A stretch of 64,000 nucleotides of DNA from Shimia thalassica (GTDB taxonomy: Bacteria; Pseudomonadota; Alphaproteobacteria; Rhodobacterales; Rhodobacteraceae): assembly GCF_001458215.1 (NCBI RefSeq), contig NZ_CYTW01000005.1:62001-126000 (forward strand), in the 5' to 3' direction. The translations under genes were made by a program, and so were the position numbers. Under the pieces are notes generated by a model that saw only the letters and a program-made list of their open reading frames with translations, ran no database searches and had not been told where the DNA came from. Shown here piece by piece: positions 27,938 through 36,931 of the stretch; positions within the stretch are counted from its first letter, which is position 1, and each line of letters opens with the position of its first letter.

Positions 27938-29221
27938 ATGGGCTTGGCAATTCTTCTTGGAATCTTCGCGGTTGGAGTGGTGCTTGGCATCCCTGTCGCC
28001 TTCGCAATGGGGATCGCAGCATTGACGGCCTTTTGGTACGAAGGCTTCCCCTTGCTTCTAACCTTTCAAAGATCGGTTTCCGGTATTTCGGTCTTTTCAC
28101 TTCTCGCCATTCCGTTCTTCATCTTTGCCGGTGAACTGATGCTTCACGGTGGTATTGCGATGCGCCTTGTGCGGTTTGCACAGACCCTCGTGGGACATGT
28201 TCGTGGCGGTCTGGCGACTGTAAACATCTTCTCGAGCATGCTGTTCGGGGGCATCTCTGGCTCGGCGATTGCTGACATCTCGGCGCTTGGATCAATCCAG
28301 ATCCCGATGATGAAAGAGCGCGGATATCACCCGGACTATGCCGTGAACGTCACTGTGACGTCATCGATTGCCGGTATCGTTATTCCGCCCAGCCACAACA
28401 TGATTATCTTCGCGGTTGCAGCAGGTGGAGGGATTTCGATCTCGAAGCTGTTCCTTGCGGGCGTCGTTCCGGGCATTCTAATGTGTGTTTGCTTGGCTGT
28501 GGCTGCCTATATCATTGCGATTAAACGCGAATACCCTGCCGAAGCCTTCCCTGGCTGGAAAGCTGTTTGGGTCTCGTCGTTGCATGCTGTTCCCGGCCTG
28601 ATCACAGCGATCATCATCGTTGGCGGTGTATTGTCCGGCGTCTTCACAGTGACAGAATCCGGTGCATTCGGCGCGATTTACGCCTTGTTGCTGACGTTCT
28701 TTGTCTATCGCAGTCTGGATTGGGAAGGTTTCAAAACATCTGTTGTGTCGTCTGTACGGACAACGGCCATGGTCATGGTGCTAATCGGATTTGCAAGCTC
28801 GTTTGCCTATCTTCTTGCGCTGTATCAGGTTCCGGACAAGCTGAGCAGCTTTATGCTTGGTATCTCGAGCGAGAAGATCTTTGTTCTTCTGATGATCAAC
28901 GTCATGTTGTTGGTTCTTGGAATGATCATGGACATGGCGGCGCTGATTTTGATCTGCACCCCAATCTTCCTGCCCATCGTCAAAGACCTCGGGATGGACC
29001 CAACACAGTTTGGCATCATGCTGCTGGTCAACCTTGGTCTCGGTCTGTGCACACCTCCGGTTGGTACATGTCTGTTCGTTGGCTGTGCTGTAGGGCGCGT
29101 CAAGATTGAGGAAACGCTGAAAACGATCTGGCCATTCTACCTCGCAATCTTGGCGGCTTTGATCCTGATCACATATGTGCCCGCCGTTTCGTTGTACTTG
29201 CCGTCACTACTGATCGACTAG
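27938..29221 (+). CDS. TRAP transporter large permease (DctM)
   Basis: The 427-aa, 12-helix DctM protein shows the FGGISGSAIADISALGSIQIPMM hairpin, SSIAGIVIPPSHNMIIFAV, MIMDMAALILICTPIFLPI and NLGLGLCTPPVGTCLFVGCAV. It forms the transport core of the hexuronate TRAP system with the two preceding genes. A 7-bp inverted repeat GTCGAAG/CTTCGAC (29254-29288) follows the stop. Confidence 0.9.
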   Translation: MGLAILLGIFAVGVVLGIPVAFAMGIAALTAFWYEGFPLLLTFQRSVSGISVFSLLAIPFFIFAGELMLHGGIAMRLVRFAQTLVGHVRGGLATVNIFSSMLFGGISGSAIADISALGSIQIPMMKERGYHPDYAVNVTVTSSIAGIVIPPSHNMIIFAVAAGGGISISKLFLAGVVPGILMCVCLAVAAYIIAIKREYPAEAFPGWKAVWVSSLHAVPGLITAIIIVGGVLSGVFTVTESGAFGAIYALLLTFFVYRSLDWEGFKTSVVSSVRTTAMVMVLIGFASSFAYLLALYQVPDKLSSFMLGISSEKIFVLLMINVMLLVLGMIMDMAALILICTPIFLPIVKDLGMDPTQFGIMLLVNLGLGLCTPPVGTCLFVGCAVGRVKIEETLKTIWPFYLAILAALILITYVPAVSLYLPSLLID

Positions 29222-29313
29222 GGGTGGCATCTCTCGCGACCCGAAAATGAAGTGTCGAAGTTGGCAGGTTTCGCCTTCTGGCTTCGACAACCAAAAACAA
29301 AAAATGGAAGGTA

Positions 29314-30036
29314 ATGACCTTGCGAACCCTAGCTCCCGAGATTCATGAAAAGCTGATGAATGTCAGCACTGCAACACTTACGACGGCTTTGTTTCGTCGC
29401 GGTTTCCGCAATATTTTCATCCAGGGCCCGCTGCGGATGAATCCTGGCCCCAATATGGTCGGTCCCGCCTATACTCTGCGCTATATCCCGGCGCGTGAAG
29501 ATCTTGATGGTTTGGAGTCCTTTGCGGATCGCGAAAACCCGCAACGTAAAGGTGTCGAAGAGTGTCCCGCAGGCGCGATCTTTGTGATCGACTCGCGTCA
29601 GGATGCGACAGCCGCGTCCGCAGGGTGCATTTTGGTGACGCGCCTTCAGGCACTGGGGTGTAACGGCATCGTCACCGACGGCGGCTTTCGCGATACTCCG
29701 GAAATCTCTGCGTTGGACATGCCTGCCTATCACTCACGGCCCAGTGCGCCGACCAATTTGACCAAACACCATGCTGTTGCGATCAATGACCCCATCGCAT
29801 GTGGGGGAGTTTCTGTATTTCCCGGCGATATTTTGGTAGGAGACAACGAGGGAGTGGTTTGCATACCACTTCATCTGGTGGCAGAAGTTGCAGTAGAAGC
29901 AGAAGAGATGACAGTCTTTGAAGATTTCGTGTTGGAGATGGTGCAGAAAGGGGCGTCTACATTTGGCCTCTACCCACCAACCGACCCTGAAACGATGGAC
30001 AGGTTTGAGGCATGGCGGAAGCAAAACAAAAGGTAA
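29314..30036 (+). CDS. RraA-like / HMG-CHA aldolase family protein
   Basis: The 240-aa protein belongs to the RraA-like group. It has GCNGIVTDGGFRDTPEI, where Arg-Asp are the substrate and metal residues of the HMG/CHA aldolases, and the C-terminal GDILVGDNEGVVCIP. Some members are 4-carboxy-4-hydroxy-2-oxoadipate aldolases or oxaloacetate decarboxylases; others bind RNase E. Here it sits after the uronate TRAP genes, and cleavage or decarboxylation of a keto acid in uronate use is a reasonable guess. The gene overlaps the following GntR gene by 25 nt. Confidence 0.72.
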   Translation: MTLRTLAPEIHEKLMNVSTATLTTALFRRGFRNIFIQGPLRMNPGPNMVGPAYTLRYIPAREDLDGLESFADRENPQRKGVEECPAGAIFVIDSRQDATAASAGCILVTRLQALGCNGIVTDGGFRDTPEISALDMPAYHSRPSAPTNLTKHHAVAINDPIACGGVSVFPGDILVGDNEGVVCIPLHLVAEVAVEAEEMTVFEDFVLEMVQKGASTFGLYPPTDPETMDRFEAWRKQNKR

Positions 30037-30755
30037 AAACCTCTTCGAAAGAGGCGGCCCCAGCTGGAAAGCTGGGGCGCGACCGGACACTTTCAGACCG
30101 GGTTTACGAGAAAATACTCTCGATGATCGTGAGAGGAGAGACGCCTGTCGGCGCCAAGCTTCCCACCGAACATGCGCTGAGTGAGCAGTTGGAAGTCTCT
30201 CGCCCTGTCTTGCGTCAGGCCCTGAAGCAACTTCGCGAAGATGGCGTGATTGTTTCTCGACAAGGGTCCGGATCTTTTGTGCAGCGGCGTCCCGAAGGGG
30301 CGGTTCTGGATTTTGCGCCGGTCGGGTCGATTGCCGATATCCAGAGAACCTTTGAATTTCGTGCAGCGGTAGAAGGTGAAGCGGCGTATCTGGCGGCGGA
30401 AAGACGCACGGATGCAGATCTGGCAAAGCTACGCGCGGTGCTGGACGAGTTGGATCGCTGTATCCAAGAGGGCGAACTCGGTGTTGATGCGGATGAAACG
30501 TTTCACGAGGTGATTTGCACAGCCTCGGGCAATCAATATTTCACTGCCGCGCGGACATCCATGAAGGCCAATATCCTGACAGGGTTGAATTTGACGCGGA
30601 ACCTGTCACTGACCAAGCCACAAGAGCGTTTGGAACTGGTTCAAAGAGAGCACTATCAAATCTTTGAAGCGATCAAGAACCGCAATCAGGAAGAAGCGCG
30701 GGCCGCTATGCGGGCCCACGTCGAAAATGCGCGTAAACGGGTGTTTGAAGGGTAA
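30012..30755 (+). CDS. GntR/FadR-family regulator
   Basis: The 247-aa protein begins with a basic Lys-rich tail (about 25 residues), then a GntR winged helix (LPTEHALSEQLEVSRPVLRQAL, then VSRQGSGSFV) and an FCD domain with FHEVICTASGN. It overlaps the RraA-like gene by 25 nt, so it is co-transcribed with the TRAP operon and probably senses its substrate. It is the third FadR-type regulator of the uronate island and a candidate for the TTGTAAAAATTTGTA sites. Confidence 0.82.
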   Translation: MAEAKQKVKTSSKEAAPAGKLGRDRTLSDRVYEKILSMIVRGETPVGAKLPTEHALSEQLEVSRPVLRQALKQLREDGVIVSRQGSGSFVQRRPEGAVLDFAPVGSIADIQRTFEFRAAVEGEAAYLAAERRTDADLAKLRAVLDELDRCIQEGELGVDADETFHEVICTASGNQYFTAARTSMKANILTGLNLTRNLSLTKPQERLELVQREHYQIFEAIKNRNQEEARAAMRAHVENARKRVFEG

Positions 30756-30767
30756 CCTTCGCAACCG

Positions 30768-31115
30768 TCATGTGGTGGGGAGACCGTGGGCTTCCATGAA
30801 GTCATCCCGTCTTGGTGTGAACGCGTCAAACAGAACGCCCTCTTCAAGACAGACGCAGGAATGCACAACATTCGTAGGGATGATCATCGCGTCACCGGGG
30901 GCAAGTGTCTTTGTGACGCCATCCACAGTGAATTCAAACAGACCGGTGGACACATAGGTTGTCTGCACATGCGGGTGGGAATGCGGCAGTCCTTCGCCGC
31001 CTTTTGCAAAGCGAAATGCGACCATCATCAGACCTTCGTCCTGACAAAGAATACGACGTTCGGCACCGGGGCCCGACACCATCCAGGCTTCGGGTGAATC
31101 AGAATTTATCATCAT
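30768..31115 (-). CDS. kdgF: cupin, KdgF-like uronate-linearising protein
   Basis: The 115-aa single cupin has the metal site HSHPHVQ (His x3), a Glu/Tyr-bearing strand with FEFTVDG and the second cupin motif PGDAMIIPTNVVHS (His). This pattern matches KdgF, which converts 4,5-unsaturated uronates from pectin or alginate to the linear 5-keto form (DKI/DEH). Placed between uronate transport and an SDR reductase, that role fits. Other small cupins look similar, so specificity is inferred. No good RBS is seen before the ATG pair. Confidence 0.72.
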   Translation of the reverse strand: MMINSDSPEAWMVSGPGAERRILCQDEGLMMVAFRFAKGGEGLPHSHPHVQTTYVSTGLFEFTVDGVTKTLAPGDAMIIPTNVVHSCVCLEEGVLFDAFTPRRDDFMEAHGLPTT

Positions 31116-31153
31116 GGCGGGGGGAAACCTTTTGTTCGTGGGTCAAATTTCAA

Positions 31154-31168
31154 TTGTAAGTATTTGTC
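31154..31168 (-). promoter_or_regulatory. partial copy of the shared uronate element, upstream of kdgF
   Basis: TTGTAAGTATTTGTC matches 12 or more of 15 positions of the element at 26273 and 31390. It lies 39 bp upstream of the kdgF start. The divergent gap 31116-31580 holds this, the second copy at 31390 and no gene. Confidence 0.4.
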
Positions 31169-31389
31169 ATTTTTGATTTGCCATGTCAACAAATTTGGAA
31201 CCCGCGCAACGGGTCTTGCTTTTCGGAAGTCGCAATTGCGGTTTAGATGCCAGATGGTCAGAAAACCCTTTTTATTTATGGAAAAAGAGACCTGACCTGC
31301 AGGGCGAAATCTACTCTGGAAAAGATTCTGTAAGCGCATCAAGGCATTGCACTGTCTCGGCGCATGCGGGGGTCACGGCAATCCTTATT

Positions 31390-31404
31390 TGTAAAAATTT
31401 GTAT
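31390..31404 (+). promoter_or_regulatory. 15-bp element shared with 26273-26287
   Basis: TTGTAAAAATTTGTA is identical to the copy before the TRAP binding-protein gene. It lies 177 bp before the SDR gene start at 31581. It is a candidate operator for one of the GntR regulators. Confidence 0.5.
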
Positions 31405-31580
31405 TGTTATGGTGGTGAAATTCAGATACGCCTTGTCACCAAGTGCCCCTAGGGGCCGGGTGAGCGTCTGACGTTAAGGACAAAAGACATCCGGCCAATT
31501 CGGGGCCTGCTGGGAGGCGATCAGACACTGCGAATACTCAGAGCTGAGCGCCCGTAAATAACAATGTGTTGGAGATGATG

Positions 31581-32327
31581 ATGGACCTCAAAGGGAAAAC
31601 GGCGATTGTAACCGGCGGCGGACGCGATATCGGTCGGGCATGCGTGATGGAGCTGGCTGCGCGCGGCGCAAATGTTGTGATCAACTATTTTGCAAGTTCC
31701 GAAGGTGCAGACAGTGCTGTCGCGGAAATCACGGCAGCTGGCGGTCAGGCGATTGCGCTTCAGGGTGACATGACCAAAGAAGCAGAAGTCAAAGCCCTGG
31801 TTGCAAAGACGGTCGAGACTTTCGGTCAGGTCGACACTCTTATTCACGTGACAGGCGGCATTATTGCACGCGTTCCTGTGTCCGAGATGACTTTGGACCA
31901 TTGGCAGGCGGTGATGGACGTCAACCTGACATCCTTTGTATTGGCGGTACGCGAATGCCTGCCACATATGCCAGAAGGGTCTTCTATTGTTGGTCTTGCC
32001 TCTCAAGCAGGACGTGATGGCGGTGGACCGGGTGCTGCAGCCTATGGCGCATCCAAAGGCGCACTGATGACGTTGACACGTGGCTTGGCCAAAGAACTGG
32101 GCCCCAAAATTCGCGTCAACTCCCTGTGCCCCGGCATGATCGACACGGATTTCCACAACATCTTTACGAAACCCGAAGTGCGCACGCATGTTGCCAACGT
32201 CACGCCGCTTAAGCGCGAAGGCACATCCGAAGACGTTGCCAAGCTGGCTGTCTTCCTTGCATCTGATGATGCTGCGTTCCTCACTGGAACGAACGTCGAC
32301 ATTAACGGCGGCATGCTGTTCTCGTAA
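31581..32327 (+). CDS. SDR oxidoreductase, probable DEH/keto-uronate reductase (KduD-like)
   Basis: The 248-aa classical SDR has TGGGRDIGRA (cofactor binding, residues 12-21), the catalytic Ser region GLASQAGRD, YGASKGALM (Tyr, Lys) and NSLCPGMIDTDF. The ATG at 31581 lies 6 nt after GGAG; ATGs 3 and 6 nt earlier are alternatives. In pectin and alginate pathways, an SDR of this kind reduces 4-deoxy-5-hexoseulose uronate to 2-keto-3-deoxygluconate. The kdgF and kdgK-eda genes nearby support that role, which is otherwise unproven. Confidence 0.75.
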   Translation: MDLKGKTAIVTGGGRDIGRACVMELAARGANVVINYFASSEGADSAVAEITAAGGQAIALQGDMTKEAEVKALVAKTVETFGQVDTLIHVTGGIIARVPVSEMTLDHWQAVMDVNLTSFVLAVRECLPHMPEGSSIVGLASQAGRDGGGPGAAAYGASKGALMTLTRGLAKELGPKIRVNSLCPGMIDTDFHNIFTKPEVRTHVANVTPLKREGTSEDVAKLAVFLASDDAAFLTGTNVDINGGMLFS

Positions 32328-32332
32328 ACACA

Positions 32333-32384
32333 ACACAGTCTGCCCGTGCCTTGGAAAAAGGCTGCGGGCAGAGTGTTTTCTTTT
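32333..32384 (+). terminator. terminator-like hairpin after the SDR gene
   Basis: ACAC plus CTGCCCG (32340-32346) pairs with CGGGCAG (32365-32371) plus GTGT, followed by TTTTCTTTT. It lies between the SDR gene and the aldehyde dehydrogenase gene, so the latter may be read by partial read-through. Confidence 0.65.
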
Positions 32385-32401
32385 ATATGTGGGGATCCAA
32401 A

Positions 32402-33898
32402 ATGGAATTGACCGGTAAACACCTGATTGCAGGCTCTTGGGTAGGTTCAGAACGCAGCTTTTCGTCCGATCCGGCAAAAGGGGACGCACGGGTGTTTTCT
32501 GTCGGGTCTCCTGAATTGGTTGATCAGGCTGTGCAGGCCGCGGAAGAGGCCTTTTGGTTTTTTAGCGCCACATCCGAGCAAGAGCGCGCAGATTTTCTGA
32601 ACACGATTGCAGATGAAATCGAAGCACGCGCAGATGGTATCACCCAGATCGGGTGCGAGGAGACCGGTTTGCCCGAAGCCCGTCTTCAGGGGGAACGTGG
32701 CCGCACAATCGGTCAGTTGCGTATGTTTGCGTCGCATATCCTTGATGGCGCGTACCTCAACCGCCGTCATGACGACGCTCTGCCTGATCGTGCGCCTTTG
32801 CCACGTTCGGATCTACAGCTGGCACAGCGCCCCATTGGTCCGGTTGTCGTGTTTGGCGCATCGAACTTTCCACTCGCGTTCTCGACCGCTGGGGGCGATA
32901 CGGCCTCTGCTTTGGCAGCCGGGTGTCCCGTTGTAGTACGCGGGCATGCCGCGCATCCCGGAACGGGCGAAATCATCGCTCAGGCGATTGATGCGGCCGT
33001 GTCTCGCTGTAAATTGCACCCCGGCGTGTTTTCCTTTCTTCAAGGGGATGGCTTTGAAGTCGGGCAGGCGCTTGTTCAGCACCCGCTGGTCAAGGCCGTC
33101 GGATTTACCGGTTCGTTGCGCGGGGGGCGTGCGCTGTATGATTTGTGTGCCCAGCGTCCTGAACCCATTCCTTTCTTTGGCGAGCTTGGATCGATCAACC
33201 CTGTCTTCCTGATGCCCGAGGCTCTGGCCGCGCGCGGTGCCGCGATCGGCACAGCATGGGCGGCGTCTTTGACCATGGGTGCAGGGCAGTTCTGTACCAA
33301 CCCCGGTGTCGTGTTCGTGGTTGATGGCCCCCAAGCGGATGCCTTTCAGGCCGCCGCACAAGAGGCTCTGAGCGCGCAAGGTGCCCAGACCATGCTGACC
33401 AAGGGCATCGCATCTGCCTATACCGGTGGACGTACCGCGATTGCACAAACCGATGGTGTCGAAACGCTTGTCAGCACGCCAGAGGCGGATGAACGCTCTG
33501 CCATGCCGAGCGTATTTGTCACCAGCGGGGAAAACTGGCTGGCCAACGAAACTCTGGCCGAAGAAGTGTTTGGCCCCTTGGGCATTATCGTCCGTTTCGT
33601 AGATATGGACGCGATGACCGAAGCTGCAAAACGGCTTGATGGGCAATTGACCTGCACGGTCCATTGCGATGCCGACGATCGTGCCGCAACCAGATTGTTG
33701 CTTCCCATTCTGGAACGCAAGGCCGGCCGCATCCTCGCAAACGGGTTTCCGACGGGCGTAGAGGTCTGCGATGCGATGGTGCACGGTGGGCCATACCCTG
33801 CTTCGACCAACTTTGGTGCGACATCCGTGGGCACTATGGCCATTCAACGCTGGCTGCGGATGGTCTGCTATCAGGACATGCAGGACATTTTGTCCTGA
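32402..33898 (+). CDS. 2-oxoglutarate semialdehyde dehydrogenase
   Basis: The 498-aa aldehyde dehydrogenase has GASNFPLAFSTAGGDTASALA (cofactor region), FTGSLRGGRAL, the catalytic Glu in FFGELGSINPVF and the catalytic Cys in GAGQFCTNPG. The form ELGSINP plus GQFCTNPG is typical of alpha-ketoglutaric semialdehyde dehydrogenases of sugar-acid pathways. It completes udh-gli-gci-kdgD by giving 2-oxoglutarate. The ATG at 32402 gives the family start. Confidence 0.87.
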   Translation: MELTGKHLIAGSWVGSERSFSSDPAKGDARVFSVGSPELVDQAVQAAEEAFWFFSATSEQERADFLNTIADEIEARADGITQIGCEETGLPEARLQGERGRTIGQLRMFASHILDGAYLNRRHDDALPDRAPLPRSDLQLAQRPIGPVVVFGASNFPLAFSTAGGDTASALAAGCPVVVRGHAAHPGTGEIIAQAIDAAVSRCKLHPGVFSFLQGDGFEVGQALVQHPLVKAVGFTGSLRGGRALYDLCAQRPEPIPFFGELGSINPVFLMPEALAARGAAIGTAWAASLTMGAGQFCTNPGVVFVVDGPQADAFQAAAQEALSAQGAQTMLTKGIASAYTGGRTAIAQTDGVETLVSTPEADERSAMPSVFVTSGENWLANETLAEEVFGPLGIIVRFVDMDAMTEAAKRLDGQLTCTVHCDADDRAATRLLLPILERKAGRILANGFPTGVEVCDAMVHGGPYPASTNFGATSVGTMAIQRWLRMVCYQDMQDILS

Positions 33899-33912
33899 GA
33901 TGCAATGAGCGG

Positions 33913-33948
33913 GATCGGGGGCGAGCCACGCCCCTTGATCGCCGTTTT
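33913..33948 (+). terminator. terminator after the semialdehyde dehydrogenase
   Basis: GATC-G-GGGGCG (33913-33923) pairs with CGCCCC-TT-GATC (33929-33940), followed by GCCGTTTT. It ends the uronate island. Confidence 0.65.
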
Positions 33949-33990
33949 ATGAACCGTTTTTGTTAGTCGAGACAAATCGAGGAGACAACC

Positions 33991-34506
33991 ATGCAAAATT
34001 CCAAACCGCGTGTTGGCGCGCCTGTTGACGAAACCAGCTTTCCATCGGTCTCGGGAGAAACCGTGACTATCGGTCAGGCCAAAGACCGCTGGACCATGCT
34101 TTTTGTGTATCGTGGGCGTCATTGTCCGCGCTGCAAACGGTTCCTGAACAAACTGAATGCTGTTTTGGCGGACTGGACAGAGGTGATGGACGTCGTTGTT
34201 GTGTCTTCTGACACAAAGGAAAAAGCTTTGGCTGACAAAGCCGAATTCAATTGGGATTTCGAGCTTTGCTATGGTCTCACCGAAGCCCAGATGCGGTCTT
34301 TGGGGCTCTATGTTTCGGACCCGCTTTCAGAAGCGGAAACAACCGACCGATTTGCCGAGCCTGGTGCCTTTGGATTGCGTCCGGATGGCACTCTGATGCT
34401 TGTCGATATTTCTAACGGCCCTGCGGCGCGTCCCGATCTGGAAGAGCTGCTGGATGGTATGAAATTCAACATCACGAATGACCGTCCCGTCCGCGGACTG
34501 GCCTGA
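33991..34506 (+). CDS. thioredoxin-fold redoxin (AhpC/TSA-like) with CPRC motif
   Basis: The 171-aa cytoplasmic protein has a peroxiredoxin-like N-terminus (VGAPVDETSFPSVSG), a LFVYRGRHCPRCKRFLNKL segment with a CxxC pair at about residues 46-49, and a GAFGLRPDGTLMLVDIS strand. Typical 2-Cys peroxiredoxins have T..C; here a CPRC dithiol suggests a reductase or bacterioferritin-comigratory-like redoxin. It has its own RBS GGAG and probable terminator. The function in vivo is unknown. Confidence 0.72.
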   Translation: MQNSKPRVGAPVDETSFPSVSGETVTIGQAKDRWTMLFVYRGRHCPRCKRFLNKLNAVLADWTEVMDVVVVSSDTKEKALADKAEFNWDFELCYGLTEAQMRSLGLYVSDPLSEAETTDRFAEPGAFGLRPDGTLMLVDISNGPAARPDLEELLDGMKFNITNDRPVRGLA

Positions 34507-34529
34507 TTATCCACGCCTAAAACAATAGG

Positions 34530-34560
34530 GTTAGCGATGCCTGTCTGGGTGATTGCTAAC
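34530..34560 (+). terminator. weak hairpin after the redoxin gene
   Basis: GTTAGCGAT (34530-34538) pairs with ATTGCTAAC (34552-34560), one G-U pair, followed by TCTTAAAA. Confidence 0.4.
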
Positions 34561-34978
34561 TCTTAAAAACGACCCGCGCAAAACGCCCAGTAATATTCAT
34601 GATGGGGCATGGCGATCCAGAGAGTGCCTTTGGGATCGGCGCAATACGTCAACTTATCAATCGCTTGTCGTTTTTCCCCGTGCCACAACTTGCGAAGGTA
34701 AGTTTGGCGTTTTCGACAAGTGCCAAGAAATCCGGCGATGTGGCCTGTCGTTTGGGCGCAATTTTGCGAGCGGAGTCTGACGTCCTTGCCAGCAGAGCCG
34801 GATATCGATTCTGCAACAGGTTCAGCATCCTACCAACGTCGCACAGACCAAGGTCCAATACCCGCAATTTGGCTGCCTTTCTATGTTGAGCGCAGCACCG
34901 GACCAGGTGCCTAACAGAAGGATTAGGTCCATGGGATTCGCTGCATTTCTTGGAACTCTATTAAAGGGGAGGAATGAC
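34561..34978. other. 418-bp gap without a convincing gene
   Basis: Open frames of 70-96 codons on both strands show no recognisable domain and lack ribosome sites. The region lies upstream of the exaC-type gene and may hold its promoter. It contains codon-like text on the minus strand (34649-34867) that could be a gene remnant. Nothing firm can be said. Confidence 0.4.
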
Positions 34979-36523
34979 ATGAACATTCAAAATACAATAC
35001 AGGTTAGCGCCGCATTGGACACAACGCATCTGGGCGTCGAGTTTCCATTCAAAGCGCGTTATGGCAACTTTATCAACGGCGCTTTCGTAGAGCCGAAGTC
35101 AGGTCAGTATTTCGAAAACACCACACCAATTACAGGTGAAGTTATTTGCGAAATCGCGCGGTCGAACGCCGAGGACGTTGATGCAGCGCTGGACGCGGCC
35201 CATGCGGCATTCCCGGCCTGGGGGAAGACATCGACAACCGTGCGTTCCAACATGTTGCTGAAAATCGCCGACATCATGGAAGCGAACACTCAAAAACTGG
35301 CTGCCGCCGAGACTTTGGACAACGGCAAGCCAATTCGTGAATCGATCGCGGCCGATCTGGCGCTTTGTGTTGATCACTGGCGTTATTTTGCGGGCTGCAT
35401 CCGCGCCGAGGAAGGTGGCATTTCCGAAATCGACGGTGACACCTATGCCTATCACATCCCCGAGCCCCTGGGTGTTGTGGGTCAGATTATCCCATGGAAC
35501 TTCCCGCTGTTGATGGCTGTCTGGAAGCTGGCGCCTGCACTTGCTGCTGGTAACTGTGTTGTCATGAAGCCTGCCGAGCAGACTCCGGCCTCTATTCTGG
35601 TGCTGATGGAACTGATCGCGGACGTGCTGCCTGCCGGTGTTCTGAACATCGTCAACGGTTTCGGCCTCGAAGCAGGCAAGCCGCTGGCATCGTCTAACCG
35701 CATTGCCAAGATCGCGTTCACCGGTGAAACCACCACAGGCCGTTTGATCATGCAGTATGCGTCGCAAAACCTGATCCCGGTAACGCTGGAACTGGGTGGC
35801 AAGTCGCCAAACATCTTCTTTGAAGACGTAATGAGCCTTGATGATGAATACTTCGACAAGTGTCTCGAAGGTTTCACCATGTTTGCTCTGAACCAAGGCG
35901 AGGTTTGCACCTGCCCAAGCCGTGCCCTGATCCAAGAGTCGATCTATGACGACTTCATGGCCCGCGCGATCGAACGTGTAAAAGCGGTCAAGCAAGGCAA
36001 CCCGCTGTCGATGGACACCATGATCGGTGCACAAGCATCGACCGAGCAGAAAGAGAAGATCGCGTCCTATCTGCAGCTGGGCAAAGACGAAGGCGCCGAG
36101 TTGCTGACCGGTGGTAACGTGTCGAACCTGTCGGGTCTTGAGGGTGGCAACTATATCGAGCCAACCGTGTTCAAGGGCCACAACAAGATGCGCATCTTCC
36201 AGGAAGAAATCTTTGGGCCTGTCCTTTCTGTGACAACCTTCAAGGACGAAGCAGAAGCGCTCGAGATTGCCAACGACACCCTTTATGGGCTGGGCGCTGG
36301 TGTCTGGACACGTGACACAAACCGCGCGTTCCGCTTTGGTCGTGAAATTCAGGCGGGCCGTGTCTGGACCAACTGCTATCATGCGTACCCTGCGCACGCC
36401 GCATTTGGTGGATACAAGCAATCGGGCATCGGTCGTGAAAACCACAAGATGATGCTGGATCACTATCGCCAGACCAAAAACCTGCTGGTGTCTTACAGCC
36501 CCAACGCTCTGGGCTTCTTCTAA
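34979..36523 (+). CDS. exaC: acetaldehyde dehydrogenase, ExaC/AcoD/AldB type
   Basis: The 514-aa NAD-dependent aldehyde dehydrogenase has [47 protein letters not shown] (catalytic Glu) and [11 protein letters not shown] (catalytic Cys followed by a second Cys, typical of the ExaC group). It oxidises the acetaldehyde formed by the PQQ alcohol dehydrogenase. The start follows AGGGGAGGAATGAC, and 32 upstream in-frame codons are rejected. A DUF779 gene follows, as is usual for this group. Confidence 0.9.
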   Translation: MNIQNTIQVSAALDTTHLGVEFPFKARYGNFINGAFVEPKSGQYFENTTPITGEVICEIARSNAEDVDAALDAAHAAFPAWGKTSTTVRSNMLLKIADIMEANTQKLAAAETLDNGKPIRESIAADLALCVDHWRYFAGCIRAEEGGISEIDGDTYAYHIPEPLGVVGQIIPWNFPLLMAVWKLAPALAAGNCVVMKPAEQTPASILVLMELIADVLPAGVLNIVNGFGLEAGKPLASSNRIAKIAFTGETTTGRLIMQYASQNLIPVTLELGGKSPNIFFEDVMSLDDEYFDKCLEGFTMFALNQGEVCTCPSRALIQESIYDDFMARAIERVKAVKQGNPLSMDTMIGAQASTEQKEKIASYLQLGKDEGAELLTGGNVSNLSGLEGGNYIEPTVFKGHNKMRIFQEEIFGPVLSVTTFKDEAEALEIANDTLYGLGAGVWTRDTNRAFRFGREIQAGRVWTNCYHAYPAHAAFGGYKQSGIGRENHKMMLDHYRQTKNLLVSYSPNALGFF

Positions 36524-36539
36524 GAAAGTCCAACCTCCG

Positions 36540-36568
36540 ACCGGCCCCATTTCTCCCGTGGGGCCGGT
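36540..36568 (+). other. intercistronic hairpin between exaC and DUF779 gene
   Basis: ACCGGCCCCA (36540-36549) pairs perfectly with TGGGGCCGGT (36559-36568). No U-tract follows, so it may attenuate or stabilise rather than end transcription. Confidence 0.6.
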
Positions 36569-36589
36569 TCCTCAATATAGGGACCTGTT

Positions 36590-36931
36590 ATGACCGATAA
36601 GATGAAAGTAACCGCAACCGAGGCCGCTCTAGAGTTGATATCAGAGCTTAAAGGGCGATTTGGCGAGCATCTGTTGTTTCACCAATCCGGCGGTTGTTGC
36701 GACGGTTCTGCCCCGATGTGCTTTCAAAAGGGCGACTACATTGTTGGTGACAGTGATGTTCTGGTCGGCGAGATCGGCGGCGTTCCGTTTTACATGAATG
36801 CGGATCAATACGAACGCTGGGTCCATACGGATCTGGTGATTGATGCGATCTCGGGAATTGGCGGTATGTTTTCTTTGGAAAACGGCAGCGGCAAACGGTT
36901 CCTGACCCGCTCTGATGTCTGTATCCGCTAG
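36590..36931 (+). CDS. DUF779 protein linked to acetaldehyde dehydrogenase
   Basis: The 113-aa protein has HQSGGCCDGSAPMCF near residue 33, with three Cys, a GDYIVGDSDVLVGEIGGVPFYM segment and WVHTDLVIDAISGIGGMFSLE. This matches DUF779, whose genes follow exaC/acoD-type aldehyde dehydrogenases in many proteobacteria. The molecular role is unknown; the Cys cluster could bind metal. The 3' end overlaps the convergent kinase gene by 4 nt. Confidence 0.85.
   Translation: MTDKMKVTATEAALELISELKGRFGEHLLFHQSGGCCDGSAPMCFQKGDYIVGDSDVLVGEIGGVPFYMNADQYERWVHTDLVIDAISGIGGMFSLENGSGKRFLTRSDVCIR

Noticed and set aside
32813-33847. 344-codon minus-strand frame
   Set aside because: Shadow of the 2-oxoglutarate semialdehyde dehydrogenase gene, whose catalytic motifs are on the plus strand.
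35099-36550. 483-codon frame on the minus strand across the exaC region
   Set aside because: Antisense of a well-conserved aldehyde dehydrogenase; GC-rich codon bias opens this frame. No domain is seen.
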